Below are positions 26,401 to 38,826 of a stretch of DNA of 64,000 bases, piece by piece. The notes below the pieces were generated by a model. That model had not been told where the DNA came from and ran no database searches. It saw only the letters and a program-made list of their open reading frames with translations. Numbering within the stretch: position 1 is the stretch's first letter; each line of letters starts with the position of its first letter. This DNA is from Polydactylus sextarius (Eukaryota; Chordata; Actinopteri; Polynemidae): the NCBI GenBank assembly GCA_016801845.1, contig CM028927.1, positions 6,410,501-6,474,500 of the forward strand, written 5' to 3'. Both the position numbers and the translations under genes were made by a program.

Positions 26401-26950
26401 AAAATAAATTAGCGTCATAACATATAAGGTGCTGTTACTTTTAGACTTTTTTAAATGTTACACCACATAAATGTTTACGTTGGTGTCAGATATTTGTTTG
26501 ACTTGTGTAGTTAAGTTCAGGAGTTTAGTTGAAATGTTTGTATTTGCCCCATTAAAATGCGTCGGTCAACAATGTTAAAACAGCATATTGTAAATGTTAC
26601 TAATAATCTGAAAGTGAACGTGCTTGAACGGAGCTACAAATGGTAGCGTTGTATTTAGCATGTAAGCTACAACTGCAACAACTACATTTCTACGAAGACA
26701 TCTGTGTTCAACGATTATTTAAAGACTTCTTCGACTGAGCAAGATGATGTTCATCTATCTACCTACGCGTGTCAAACAAAGATGCGTGTATAACAATGAA
26801 TTAACACAGCCCGCTGCTGTGTAAGCTAACGATATTAGGCAATGGTTAGCATGTTGCTAACCAGGCTAGCTAGATTCGGCTGCTGTTAATCCTACAGGAG
26901 TCGCCTACCATCTTCTTGCTGTCTGTTGTTCTGTTGGATTGCCTGGACAT
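22175..26950 (-). CDS. trappc3: TRAPPC3 (Bet3 subunit of the TRAPP tethering complex), complete, 5 exons
   Basis: TRAPPC3/Bet3 is a core subunit of the TRAPP complexes, which act as the exchange factor for Rab1 and tether ER-derived vesicles at the cis-Golgi. Coding exons on the minus strand are 26909-26950, 25730-25827, 24451-24550, 22531-22713 and 22175-22294. They total 543 bases, that is 180 codons plus TAA, the same length as the human protein as I recall it. Every junction is GT-AG and the frame is continuous across all four introns. The protein starts MSRQSNRTTDSKKM, includes CKDYENDEEVNKQLDKM and NWSPAGDEFSLILENNP, and ends ENLPAGDE. Cys68 in SSIGRCQDF, the palmitoylated cysteine of the family, is present. 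The gene is head-to-head with smap2. Sense-oriented V-SINE DNA sits in the intron between exons 2 and 3. I see no break or frameshift. Confidence 0.97.
22531..22713 (-). CDS. trappc3: trappc3 exon 4
   Basis: Exactly 61 codons, residues 81-141, from VAFKMYLGIT to GVLRGALEM. This is the most conserved block of Bet3, including DEFSLILENNPLVDFVELP. The acceptor is tttttcag and the donor gtaacg. Confidence 0.96.
23444..23493. repeat. (TA)n microsatellite in trappc3 intron 3
   Basis: 25 uninterrupted TA units, self-complementary, between exons 3 and 4. Confidence 0.95.
24451..24550 (-). CDS. trappc3: trappc3 exon 3
   Basis: Completes Met47 and encodes residues 48-80, including GVRLIEDFLARSSIGRC with the palmitoylated Cys68 and the FRETADVIAK helix. 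The acceptor is ttcacag and the donor gtaatt. Confidence 0.95.
25199..25466 (-). mobile_element. V-SINE copy in trappc3 intron 2, minus orientation
   Basis: Read on the minus strand it begins GGGCAGCACAGCGGCACAAG, then GGTTAGCGCTGTCATCTCAC (tRNA-like A-box region), CAAGAAGGTTTGACTCCCAG and the core GCATGTTCTCCCTGTGTCTG. The 3' tail is truncated. It lies in the same sense as trappc3. It is a better-preserved head than the 15180 copy. Confidence 0.87.
25730..25827 (-). CDS. trappc3: trappc3 exon 2
   Basis: Residues 15-46 plus two bases of codon 47, reading NSELFTLTYGALVTQLC onward. The acceptor is ttctag and the donor gtaagt. The intron upstream in transcript sense carries an unusually long poly-T run (poly-A on the plus strand at 25847-25887) beside the acceptor. 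Confidence 0.95.
26909..26950 (-). CDS. trappc3: trappc3 exon 1 (coding part)
   Basis: Encodes the first 14 residues, ending at Met14, followed by donor gtaggc. The start ATG lies in the context CACAATGTCC. This amino end (SRQ-N, then D/ESKKM) is characteristic of TRAPPC3. Confidence 0.95.
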
Positions 26951-27095
26951 TGTGGACAGTATTACAGGCTTACACAGGTGGCGACTCACGATATTAATCC
27001 TTTATTTATTTGATTCTGTCTAGGCAGTTGTTTCCGTAATCGCCTATGCAGTCATTCACTTCCACCGACGTCAAGTCAGGAGAATTAACACCAAC

Positions 27096-27103
27096 ACTTC
27101 CGG
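27096..27103 (-). promoter_or_regulatory. ETS-family consensus site upstream of trappc3
   Basis: ACTTCCGG on the plus strand is CCGGAAGT in trappc3 sense, the GABPA/ELK-type consensus. It lies 146 bases upstream of the start codon, where core-promoter ETS sites of housekeeping genes usually occur. Confidence 0.45.
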
Positions 27104-27628
27104 TGTTGCTTTAGACCAAAAATATATATTTTTAATGGGGTACATTCCTGAGTAATACAGAGTATGAAGATAATGGAGAAAATGTGAGAGTGGGAAAGCT
27201 TTACAATAAAACTACAGTTGTTCTCGTCTTCTTGTGTATAATACATTTTTAACAGGGGTTCAAGGAAACAAGGCGCATTTTACTTTGAAGGCAAAAATAA
27301 TATAATTTCCGCTTTTGCTTTAGTTAACGTCAGTCAACTTGATGCAGACTGGTTCAGTTTGTTTTTTTACTGCGTGTAGGTTGTTTTATCGCCGTCTGGC
27401 GTTTTGGAGGAGAAACAGAAAACTACTGTCAGACATACTTGTCATAAACTTCTCGTGATCGACCACATGATGGCAGTATATGCAATATATTGACGGGGAC
27501 ATAACGCAAAACACCTTACACTTATTTGTAAAGCAGGAAATCAGGAAATTACTGATTGTTTTTATTCTTTGTCTCTCAACGGGAGTGACTTTGGCTCTTT
27601 TTTTAAAATACTGTAATTGTTTGCATCC

Positions 27629-27629
<1 letters not shown>

Positions 27630-27691
<62 letters not shown>
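27630..27691. repeat. (TG)n(GA)n compound microsatellite
   Basis: About 18 TG units run directly into 12-13 GA units, in the trappc3/smap2 intergenic region 380 bases upstream of the smap2 start. Confidence 0.95.
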
Positions 27692-27938
27692 CTCCTTTAA
27701 GAGCACCGTACCAGTGACAAATCACATTATGTTATCATCATAGTTTAACATTAACAATTTAAATCAAAACGATAACACGGTCCCGTATTTATTTTTTTTT
27801 TCCTCCGTCTTGATTGAGGTAGTTGCATCTCGAGTAACTCGCATGCTGGTTGGCTGAAACGCAATCATCCCATTCGTGCTGAAACAAACACGCTGTGCTC
27901 CACATAAGAGGAGGAAGAGCAGCGGAGCGCATCGCCTC

Positions 27939-27973
27939 TGCACACACACACGCGCGCGCGCGCACACACACAC
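27939..27973. repeat. Alternating CA/CG/CA tract (Z-DNA-prone)
   Basis: (CA)5(CG)6(CA)n; 35 bases of strict pyrimidine-purine alternation, about 100 bases upstream of the smap2 start and probably in its 5'UTR. Confidence 0.9.
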
Positions 27974-28069
27974 TTGCTTTCATTTTGTCATACAAGAAGC
28001 TATTTAAAACAATAGCCGGCACTGACTTGGACTGTATCGTGGCTGTGGAGGAGGAGGTGGACCGGTGCA

Positions 28070-28175
28070 ATGATGACGGGCAAATCTGTTAAAGACGTTG
28101 ACAGATACCAGGCTGTCCTCAACTCTTTACTGGCACTAGAGGAGAATAAATTTTGCGCTGATTGTGAATCAAAAG
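28070..28175 (+). CDS. smap2: smap2 exon 1 (coding part)
   Basis: Residues 1-35 plus one base of codon 36. It includes KSVKDVDRYQ and the first zinc-finger pair CADC. The donor is gtaaga. The start lies in GCAATGATGACG, giving two in-frame ATGs (28070 and 28073). Confidence 0.95.
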
Positions 28176-31100
28176 GTAAGATGATTTCTTTTTCTTCTTC
28201 TTTTTCATTGTTATTCTTCCTCCACGAATCACATCCTGTAAATCGACCACCACCACCCCCCTCCTCTGTCTCATTTTACTACGCTGGAAAATGCGGCGTT
28301 GCATTCATCATTTCTCGGCCAATTGCATTGTACTATGGTGCAAGACACTGGGGGGGCCACATCCTCACCACCAGGCTGGCTCTGGAGCTACATCACTGCC
28401 ATGCTTCCCGAGTGATAGCTGAAATTAAATCAGCGTGTAGAAATACGTCTTAATACAAGAAGGATGATGTTAATAACGAGAAGTCAGTTCTCGGCGGAGT
28501 AGCAGACACTCAGACACCTGTACTGACTTTGAGTCACCCTGAACACACGGTTCCTACAGACTGAGACAGACAGAGAGGAGCCCAACTCAGAACAGAAGAA
28601 GAGAGAGACTGTAATGCTTTATGTATGTGTGTAATTGTATTATACTTAATATATGACTCTAATGTAAGCCTGTAGTCATCAGTAATGACTCATTGTGTTG
28701 TACTTATAGTGAATTAGTGAGTTGGTTGTAGTAATATTATATTGTCCCTGGATGTTAATGTATAATATTCAGCTGAAAATGTTTTAAGATGCACTCAAAG
28801 ATCATGTTATAGTCTGTATAAGACTCTCAGTAATAGATCTTTCTTCCTGTGTGTTTTCGACCCTCAGTTAGGCCTTGGACTATGTCATCAATGTCAGCTA
28901 TTTGCAGAACCTGTTTTGCCATAGTGGTTGGTAAACAGTGCTGTTTTGCTCAACAATATGTTGATTTGCAGACTGATTCTCAGACCTTTTACCTTTAGCA
29001 GCTGGCAAGTTGACAGTTTCTTTGACCCTAACATAGTTAAAACGTATAAACGTATACACTTATACATAACACATTAGTGTGTAAATATTCATGCTTCAAA
29101 ACCACTTCACAACCAGTCTTGGTCCCTAGAGACAAACCTCAGGTGTCAAACAGTAATTATCTTTATTAGAGAGATGTCCTTATGTCACTTGTGGGGTTTT
29201 CCCATTCAATTAAGTGCATAAATACAGCCAATGTGATAGTGGCATATGTATATTTTGATGATAAACATGATTTTAAGATTGTTCTGATGTAACTTGGTGT
29301 TGAGATCGTTGCCATCAACCTTGTGATTCAACAGTGCAGCTTCATGTCACTCAGTGTGTATATTTCCACATCATTTGCGCAGCTTCTACTTTAGCCATAA
29401 ATTGTCAAGTGAAGGTTCTGAATGTATGTAAATCACTGCAAGCTGTCATTGTAAGGGACACGTTCAGAATATCTTATGAGAAGTTTAGGAATTGTAGGAG
29501 TAAGCATCTTCTTCCATATCTTAACTGGGAGGAAGATGCACACAGGTTCAGGTCTGGGTAGACTTGTTCTGTTGTCACAGCTTTAAAATCCATGTGTGTG
29601 TGTCTGTGTGTCTTCTGATTCATGGCTGAGGCCTGTGAAAGGCTTGAAAATCAATGAGTTACGGTAACTCTCCCTCTGGATACGTGTACCAGGCTGTGTC
29701 ATTACAGGGAGGAAACACTTGTAATGTTTGGTGCAAACATGCGTAGACAGGATTTCACACACAGAGATGGTGCAGACAGACAGACACACACACACACACA
29801 CACAGTTATTTGAAATCAGGTAAGTGAGTTCACCTTAGTTTCAGTGCTCCCACTCACTCAGTGGATGCTTTTTGTTCATTTGGATGAATATCACCACCCG
29901 GGTGTTCTTTCTCTCTCTCTCTTTAGATTTCACTCTCTCTGTCTGCCTTTGTGTCTCCCTCATGTTGTTTTGTATCACAGTGTCTGTATCTCTTTCAGGT
30001 GTTTTATTTGCTAAATGGATGTAAATTGATCTGTGGTGCTGATGTAAGAGGGAAATATGGACAGAACTCCTTTTTTTCTGTAATTGTGTGTCCTTATGTA
30101 ACATAAAATAACATAGTTACACTGATATAAATTCAAGTGAGTTTTCTCAGGCCAGAAAGTTAATTTAAAGTCCTGTCAGTAATGTTTAACAGTCAAGAGT
30201 TTTCATCAGATATTGCCTTAAGCGCACACAGTACAAAGTTTGTGCCGTAATTTGTCGATGACATGTGATATGAAGGTCTTGGTTAGATCCAAACCAGAGA
30301 CATCATCAACTTAGTTTTACAATACAAGGTTTTGTTCCTGTGTATTTGCCCTATGGGTGCTGTTTTAATAAACTACTAAATAGAACTGCAGATGTCCTGG
30401 CTAAATTACTTCCCACTTACTAAATTACTTAGTTCTGGCATCATTTTTGCATCAGTGATGCAGTTGACCTATCTGATTCAAGACGGCACTTGGAAAGAGA
30501 AAGGACAATATTTGAGTCATTTACATTCATTTGATTGATGTCAAGAACGAACTGTCTTTAATTTCATCCCCGTCGCACCTGACTCATCTTTTTTTCCTTA
30601 TTCTCACACACTCATAATACACGCAATCATCGAGCATGCCGCTGTACTGCTTTTTTTGATTGCTGTCGCTTCTCTGGTTGAATTAGCCTATAGATGAGAT
30701 TAGGGGTTAGGAGAAGAGGAAAAAAATAGCAACCATGGATGTAGTGAAATGCCAAAGCTTTAACTTTAAACCTTGTAAAAGTGTTGCTTTTCTCGCATCA
30801 TTCAGTAGCCTATTACCACAACTGAAAGTGTTTTCTGTCCTCCATTTATTATTTAACAGTGAAATGTGTCACACATCACACATTTTTCACCTTTCTTCAT
30901 GCAAGTGTGCTAATGAATAGGCCTGCAACTGTGATGCATGAAGAGAGACATTTCACCTCTTACCTCATAACCACAATTTCTCAAAAGCAGAAGTGGTGCT
31001 CTGTTGTGCATTTGGCGAATGTGGAACGTGCATTCCAACCAAAAAAGCAAAACAGCCCACATGAGCTCATACATGACAACTCTACAAGTCAGACTTCTGA

Positions 31101-34100
31101 CCATATGGCTTGTGATGAGGTTTGGTCTAATCTTGTTTGCTGTGACACAGATAACTTTGTTTATCACCTTGCTTCCCTGTGGGTGACTGAAAAGGAAGTG
31201 ACCAGATGTATTGAGCAAACATAAAGAAAAAAGAAACAAATAAACACAGACACAAAAAACACTTTAACGTTGTTGTCAAGAGATCTCTCTCTCTCTTTTT
31301 GTATATATGCTCAGACACCACAGCGATGAGACTTGACCACAGACTGTGCTGCTCAACTTCCTGCCTTTCTCTTCTCTCCTCAGTACCACGTGACATTTTG
31401 TATTATTTATTGTTTTTTTTTTTTCATTATCACTTTCTCACAATGTTACACATCTACCATAAATCTTTAGCACTATCAGGAGATATTGTAGAGAAAGGGG
31501 TGGGGGGGATTCGAGGCAGGTGCATAATGTAGTCAATACTTCCACCGCTGGCTCCGGTCTCAAGGGCCCACATGTACGTGAGTGTGTGTGTTTTGCACTC
31601 GCATAAAAGCCTGCCTCCTTTATTGTCTCCATTGTACTTGTGTTTACGTACATGCCGGGAGCCGGTTGCTGTGGAGATATCACCTGGCGATGTCATGTTT
31701 TATCCCTCCACCACTAACACTGCATCCACCAGCACCCAGTCCCACCTCCCCCTCACCACCCCTTAATCTCATCCAATCAGGAGCAGGGATTTATTTTGAA
31801 ACAACATTGGCTGTTTGTGTCCTCTGCCTGGCATAAAGTTCAGAGTCCCACAGCACCTAGCATTGAGTGGCACGGAGTTCGAGTACATGTGACATACTGT
31901 GTGTGTGTGTGTGTGTGTGTATATACACTTCACCATTACATTAGCCTGGCGGGATTAACCTGTGGCAAGCCTGTGGGTAAAATTGAGGATTGGTGCCATT
32001 TTAACAACCCCAGCCCAGTTTTTTACATTATTCCTGGAACATTAAATAGTCCCAGATTTGTGTGTTTGTTTGTTTGGTTTTATTAATCATTAAACATATT
32101 CAACAAGCAAGCCCAGCATTAGCTGAAGGTTTACTGAACACTGAAGGTTTTTTTGTTTAGATTTTTGACACAAAGCCCCTCTATATTACCAGAAGATGAT
32201 GTAATAAAATAGAAGCCTCTTAAGGACCTTATCATGCCATGTGATGATTTGCTTTAGCTGCATGTATTCCCACATTTTCCAGACAAAGTTACACATTAAT
32301 GAGCTTACCACACACTAGAGATAGAGATACAGTGAACATTGGGTATTCACTGGGTCACTGGTTGGTAATTAAGCCTCGCACAAGTGTCTGTGATAGAAAA
32401 AACCATAAAAAGTGACACAGAGTCAAACATCAATCTGCTAAGACAAATTACCCAGCTTCCTGTCTCATGTTTATGGGATACAATGAACGATAGCTATAAT
32501 AAAAGATCTATATTCAACCCTGCTAATTGAAAAGAGCTCTAACATGCGTGCAAATACACAAATGAATGCGCCAAACGAGAATGCATTTTACCATCGCAGC
32601 AGGGATAATCATATTAACTACAGAGTACAAACAATAATATTACTAATAGGATAAAAATGAAGCATGAAAGCAAGTCTAAAAATGTGTCATGAGAAGAATC
32701 AAAAGATTACAGTGACTACAGTGAAGTTACAGCGTCTTGCTCATCTTTTGATGTATAATACAATCAAACTCAGTGAATCACCTGTAGGATCACAGTCGTG
32801 ATGCTGGCATTATAGCACAGATGGTGTGTGTGTGTGTTAGTTAATTATCCATAGGGGTCCATCTGTGTAGCTCAGACTGGGATTGGGTCACTGAGTGGCC
32901 TCAGGGTTTTCTGAATTGGTTCACAAGCTAAGAGATGTGAGGATGGGACAACTCTATATACATGAGTGTGTTTTGTGTTGTGTGCAATGGCATAGGAGGA
33001 CATAGAGTCCAACTGACGACTGAAGCTCTGTGGGATTAACTGGGTGCATGCAGAGAGTGGCGTTTATCCTTGTGGGATATAGGCTAATGAGCCATATGCA
33101 CCCGTGTGTTCACTTGTGGGTGTGCACATGAGCAATGTGACAGAAGAGCTAAAGCAATAACCTGTGTCATCATGATGAACTGTTAGACCTGTTGGAGTTG
33201 CTTTTGTCACACATCTTCAACCCATGAACACATCATGGACAAGAGAGAAAAATAAGAGCAAAGCAACTTAAAGCAGAAGAACTGACCAATAATATTAGAC
33301 TTTATTTATCAACTAAATTAGGTTTCCAACCAAAAAACCTCTATTGCTCTCTTCCCCAAGACATGTTCAAGTTCTGTTCTACCAATTATTTAACAACTAA
33401 CAAAAGTTTTTTTTCAGAATAAAGCTGACCATCTAGGAGTTACTGCTTTATACTGCAGTACTGTTTCTATATTTATACTTAATACAAAAGATACATGTAG
33501 TAAATGAAGGTCGTCACAGTGAGGTGAGTGACACAGGGGTTCATTATAGAGCTCTGTTTGTGTGCCATGCTCGTCATACCCCCTGTACATCCCAGCAGGT
33601 CATCAAACAACAGAAGTCCACCATTTGATGACTGTAAAAATCTGCTGCTTGTGTTTGTATCTGTTTTTGGCTCTGGTCCTGTCTCTGCCTTCTCCTCCCC
33701 TGATGTGCCTCTAGATGCATGTTTGACAGTCAGCACCAAAGTCTTTTTTTTTTTACCTACATGATTCATCATTCGCCTCTGCATACTGTTTTAGTGTTGG
33801 GTAGCTTGGCCTGTTAAAACTGTTGACTGATTTATTAGTCCATCCCGGAGTGTTTAATTATACCTCAGTGAGGATGTTGGCAGTTGATCTTTGATTACAA
33901 AATGCAAAGAGGAACTTAACAGTGGAGAGATGTACACTGTAATGCAACCCCCCTCTCATATGTTTGTTCAATTTTTCCTTCCTTTTTTTTTTGTGGACGT
34001 ATATTCCTCCTACTCTCTTCCCACTAAATCTGTTCAAAGTACCTGGAGGTGTGCACTATTTTAAGACCGGCATACTGCCGATGGGTTTTTTAATGAAGCA

Positions 34101-37100
34101 TTGCATTGATTAGACCCAAAATGGCTACTTTGGTGCAGTGTACATTTGTGATTCACTTTAAATATTTAAACTTCCTGAACCTCCTGAATTTCACCAAATG
34201 ATCAAAGTACTAAATTAGACTGATACATGCATTTGTGAATAATAAAATGGTTCAAAAATATGCAGAATAGAATGAAAAGAATATTCAGTTCACCGAAAAG
34301 TAGGGCTTAATGTTCAGTCCTGCTACTTAATGTTGCAAGTCTGACACGTCTTTTTGGAAAAGACAGTATTTTAGTGAGGCAATGCTGCAATGTCACAGTT
34401 AAACTGAAGTTGAACTAAAATATAGTAAATAGTAAAATAAAACAACAGATTTGCAATGACCCATAACTTTTTGTTGATAACATCTATTGATGATTTTTCA
34501 TCAGGTGTTTTTATTTTATAGTTGTCAACTGAATTTTTCATCAAGCAAAACATCCTGTTGATTAGACTGAAAATACAAGAACTACATTTACAGTAAACCG
34601 AGTTTATAGCATTGCATATCACAAAGATAAATTTATAAATATGGTTTATTCATTATGAATCAATTCAGAATTTTCCTTAAGAAATTGGCATTGAAAAATG
34701 TGTATGTAATAGAAAGGTGATCATAAGTAATCTTCAGCAAAACGTAGATGGAATATAGGTAGTAGATAGGCAGTAGATGGGACCATATATTGACCAAATC
34801 AATAATGAATAGGATCTATAAGAGTCCAGGAATGGATCCTTGTGGGACACCACATATAAGTCAACACAAAATATAACTGAGTCTGATGCCACAGGTATTT
34901 GGTTATAAGGTAAAGTATTGGGCATGTTTATTTTTTGATTTTCCTATTTAAAGACTACCAGTTACCATTGCAATCAATCTACTGCATGTTAAGACATTTC
35001 AGTCAAAACTGGAAGTGGCACTAGATGAATGAAAGGTCTAGTGAGTAGAATTTTTCCTTTACAATCCAACAATATTTGCACAAATTTTATAGCAGTCCAT
35101 CCAACACATATTTCACAGTGATATTTCAATGTTGACCAAAGTGATCAACTGATCAGCCAGTGAGCTGACAGAAAAACATTTCCATCTCTGGAGCCATACA
35201 GCCTGCAGGGGCTAAAAACAGGTTTGAAACTGGTGCAATATGCAAAGAAAAAGAAAAGAAATGTGCAGCAGTTGGGCACAACCTCAGAAAGTATGGGTGG
35301 AGAATGCAATAGAAATGCACCATTACAACTGTGAGTGAGAGATATGGATGGACAGGACAGAGGAAGAGGGAGGGATTGGTGGTGAATGAGAGAGATAAGA
35401 AATGGCGGCCAGGTCACGGGCAGAGCATTAGAATAAAAACGAGAAGGACAAACTCATTCCAGCGTTCGGGGAGTTCAACACAATTGACAGTGTCTCGCTT
35501 TCTCTGTGTCAGTGCCATTATTTACAGCAGTTAAGCAGGCTTTGCAGGAGTAATTCTGCTATTATTAGCCAGCAGCATGGCAGCTAATGCTGCAGCCAGA
35601 CGGTCAAGATGATAATGATGGACATTCTGTCTGTCTGGTGACCCTGTGTTTATATGTTGTTGTTTTTTCTTTTTTTTTTCCTTTCACATATTTCTATTTT
35701 TTTCAATTTCAAAATACACTCCACAAATTTAGCAAACAGGAAATACATGAGAAATCATTGCCAGCTGAATGAGTTTCTGTTAATAATGCAAACAGAGAAG
35801 TGGTTTCTTTTATCATGCAGAGTTCAGGATGCAACCAGGGCACAGACCTATTATTTGACACTGCACCCAGACACAGTGTTTCCGCAGCTGGTGCAAAGAG
35901 GAAGGTTTTGCATGTTTTCCCATCTCACACTCAGCTTCCTCTTTCATTTGCATAGAATGGCCTTTCTTAAACACTGCACAATGACTTCAGATGACAGGGG
36001 AGAAATAATTCGAATGAAAAGCTTCTTCTTCCACCTAGTGGCATAAATGCCACAGAGCATCAACTTTTTTTTTTTTTTTTTTAGCAAGGTTGCAAGCAAG
36101 GACTTGTTACATAGATGAGTGGAGAGGTGGAGACATAGGCAGAGTCGTGGTCTCAGCCAACTAGAGTGAGGGAAGGAGGGGAAGAGGGGGAGGATGGAAA
36201 CAGGAAGAGATGGAGGAAAATGAAGAGGAGGAGGGGTGAGACGAGAGAGATAGAGATAGAGAGAGAGAGGGATTGCAGGGAGAGATGGGGGAGAGAAACA
36301 CCAGTATTCTCTTTGAAGCTGACTGTACTCTCTGAAGAGGACGGTTGCATAATTTGAGCAGAAAAATAGCCTGACGGTGTTGTTTTTATTTTGCCCTCTC
36401 TCAGAGTTGCATGTTCATGGAAGGATTCTGACAGCTGTGCAGAAAGATGGAGGCTGCGCGGACAACACAAATATATATATATATGCACACAGAAAGTAGA
36501 ATCAGTAGAATCTGTGGCACACAACACTCAGATGTATCAATTAAGATGCGTATGGCAGCAAGATTGACAAAATGGCCTACACAGATTATAATGCACCCAC
36601 ACACACCAGCTCATGATCAAATGAGTAATCATCCCTGCAGGTATCCAGGCTCTGAGTGTGTGTTAGTGAGTGTGTCTGTCTGTTTTCAGCTTCCCTCTCT
36701 CTCTCCTCTCAGTCACAGTTATGTAGGCTAGCTCTGCAATTGGATTCCATTATGTGTCAGGACACCGCATGACTTACAAAGGATTAGATGTGTTCCCAGC
36801 TGAATTCAAGCTTATAATTGAAGTTTCAGGCTTGTCTCTCTATAATTGGACTAAAATTAATCAGAGTTTTACTCATCACTCTTCAGCCTCTTCGGCCCAT
36901 CCTCTACTCCACTCACTCCACCTCACTATTCACTACACCTCCAGATTCACTGATTTTTTCTTTCTCAGTTTTTAGTTTCATCCCCAAATAATTCCATCTA
37001 CATCCATCTAAAGACTCTCTGCTCTAAACATTAACCTTCATCCCTTCACTTGTCTCATTACATTCACCAGGTCCAAGATGGGCATCGTGGAACTTAGGCA

Positions 37101-37315
37101 TTTTCATCTGCATCCGTTGTGCCGGGATCCATCGAAACCTGGGGGTTCACATCTCCAAGGTCAAGTCTGTCAACCTGGATCAGTGGACTCAGGAGCAAGT
37201 CCAGGTCAGAGGTCACACTACAGACACAGATATAAGGATGGGAACATTTACCACACATTGATGAGTCACTTCAAAATGCAAAAGCAAAAGCAAATCTGTG
37301 ACATCCATTTTGAAG

Positions 37316-37408
<93 letters not shown>

Positions 37409-38747
37409 ACAAAAACCTTCTCTTCACAGCTCAATAGTGTCAAAGGACTCTATTCTTTTGCAAAAGGAATAATTATTCTGTTGGAGCAACACTAGTATTA
37501 AGCTTTTATAAGCTATTGTTGAATCAATATCTTTTTCCTGAAAAATAACAATATCCAATTTGTACAAAGTTTGTAGCAATAAAATAATGATATAAGATAT
37601 AATAAGAACAAGATACAGTAGCTAAAACATACTTGTCTGGTTGTTGTAACTGTATTTACTTTCAAAAAGTGGACATGACTGAGTAGAAAAGGAGGAACAG
37701 GGTGTAATTTTATTACTTATACATTCACGTACAATAGAGGAAGCAGACACTCATTAGTGCACTGCCCCCTCTTGTCTGAAAGTCAGCGTTATGTGATAAT
37801 TCCACATCAGCATTCTTCTTTTTCTCTCTTTTCTTCTGCACGCTAAAAAAAAACCCACTCATTTTATAAGAGTTCACGGCTTTTTATATCACTGAAAACT
37901 GAATAGAAATACCACCTTGAGTATTGTATTTTTTCCTCTATTAGACAGCATAATAATGTGGTTTGATTTGACGTGTCTCGGTCTTCCCCAGTGTGTTCAG
38001 GAGATGGGAAATGCCAAGGCCAAGCGTCTTTATGAGGCTTTTTTACCTGAGTGTTTCCAACGCCCTGAGACGGACCAGTCTGCAGAGATCTTCATCAGGG
38101 ACAAGTACGATAAGAAGAAATACATGGATAAGGTCATTGACATCGAGATGCTCAGGGTGAGTCTGCACACACAGACACAAAAGACTTTTTTTTTTTTACT
38201 TGTGTCTCAATCCACAGAACAGGTAGAAACAAACTGTGTCAGAGGATGAATAGCCATTCTTTTCTCCATGCAGAAAGAAAAGAGCTGTGAAAATATACCC
38301 AAGGAACCGGTTGTGTTTGAGAAGATGAAGCTGGTGAGTGAATGATTTTACATTCCCACAACTTGTATCCCAGGAAGCATCAAGAGAGTCTGAATCATCC
38401 TCATTCTGTCTTTAGACTGATGATTAGATTGAGATGGTAAAGATGAGGAAGGAGACATGGTGAAAGTGTTAGAACTGAGGAGAAGCTAACATAAGATACT
38501 TCTTTTAAATCTTTTAGAGATAGGTTTTCAGCCTGCAGAGGAAAATTGAGAGTAACTTTGCTGCACAAGAGCGGCAAGGTCATTTCACCACAGGGGAGAC
38601 TGGAGAAAAAAAACACTCTCTCAATACAGCCGTGTTCCTCAGTGCAGATTTCATAAATTGTATCTATTTGTCTGTTGTGACAGAAAAAAGACATCAGCCC
38701 GAAGACAGATTCCCAGTGTGTTACAGACCTGCTTGGACTAGGTATTA

Positions 38748-38826
<79 letters not shown>

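Larger units (their letters stand above)
26951..28069. promoter_or_regulatory. Head-to-head intergenic promoter region of trappc3 (leftward) and smap2 (rightward)
   Basis: Only 1,119 bases separate the two start codons. A perfect ETS-family octamer, CCGGAAGT on the minus strand (27096-27103), lies about 150 bases upstream of the trappc3 ATG. A CRE-like GACGTCA is at 27067-27073. ETS and CRE sites near the start are typical of TATA-less housekeeping promoters. The right part holds a (TG)n(GA)n microsatellite and an alternating CA/CG tract that probably falls in the smap2 5'UTR. Transcription start sites cannot be fixed from sequence. Confidence 0.6.

Noticed and set aside
30859..31239. 121-codon plus and 109-codon minus frames in smap2 intron 1
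   Set aside because: Opposite-strand overlapping frames without recognisable domains; most likely chance.
36165..36290. GA-rich tract as a possible minisatellite
   Set aside because: Purine-rich but without a regular repeat unit.
37078..37437. 119-codon plus frame starting within smap2 exon 2
   Set aside because: Wrong frame relative to the ArfGAP domain; extended through a CA/GT microsatellite.
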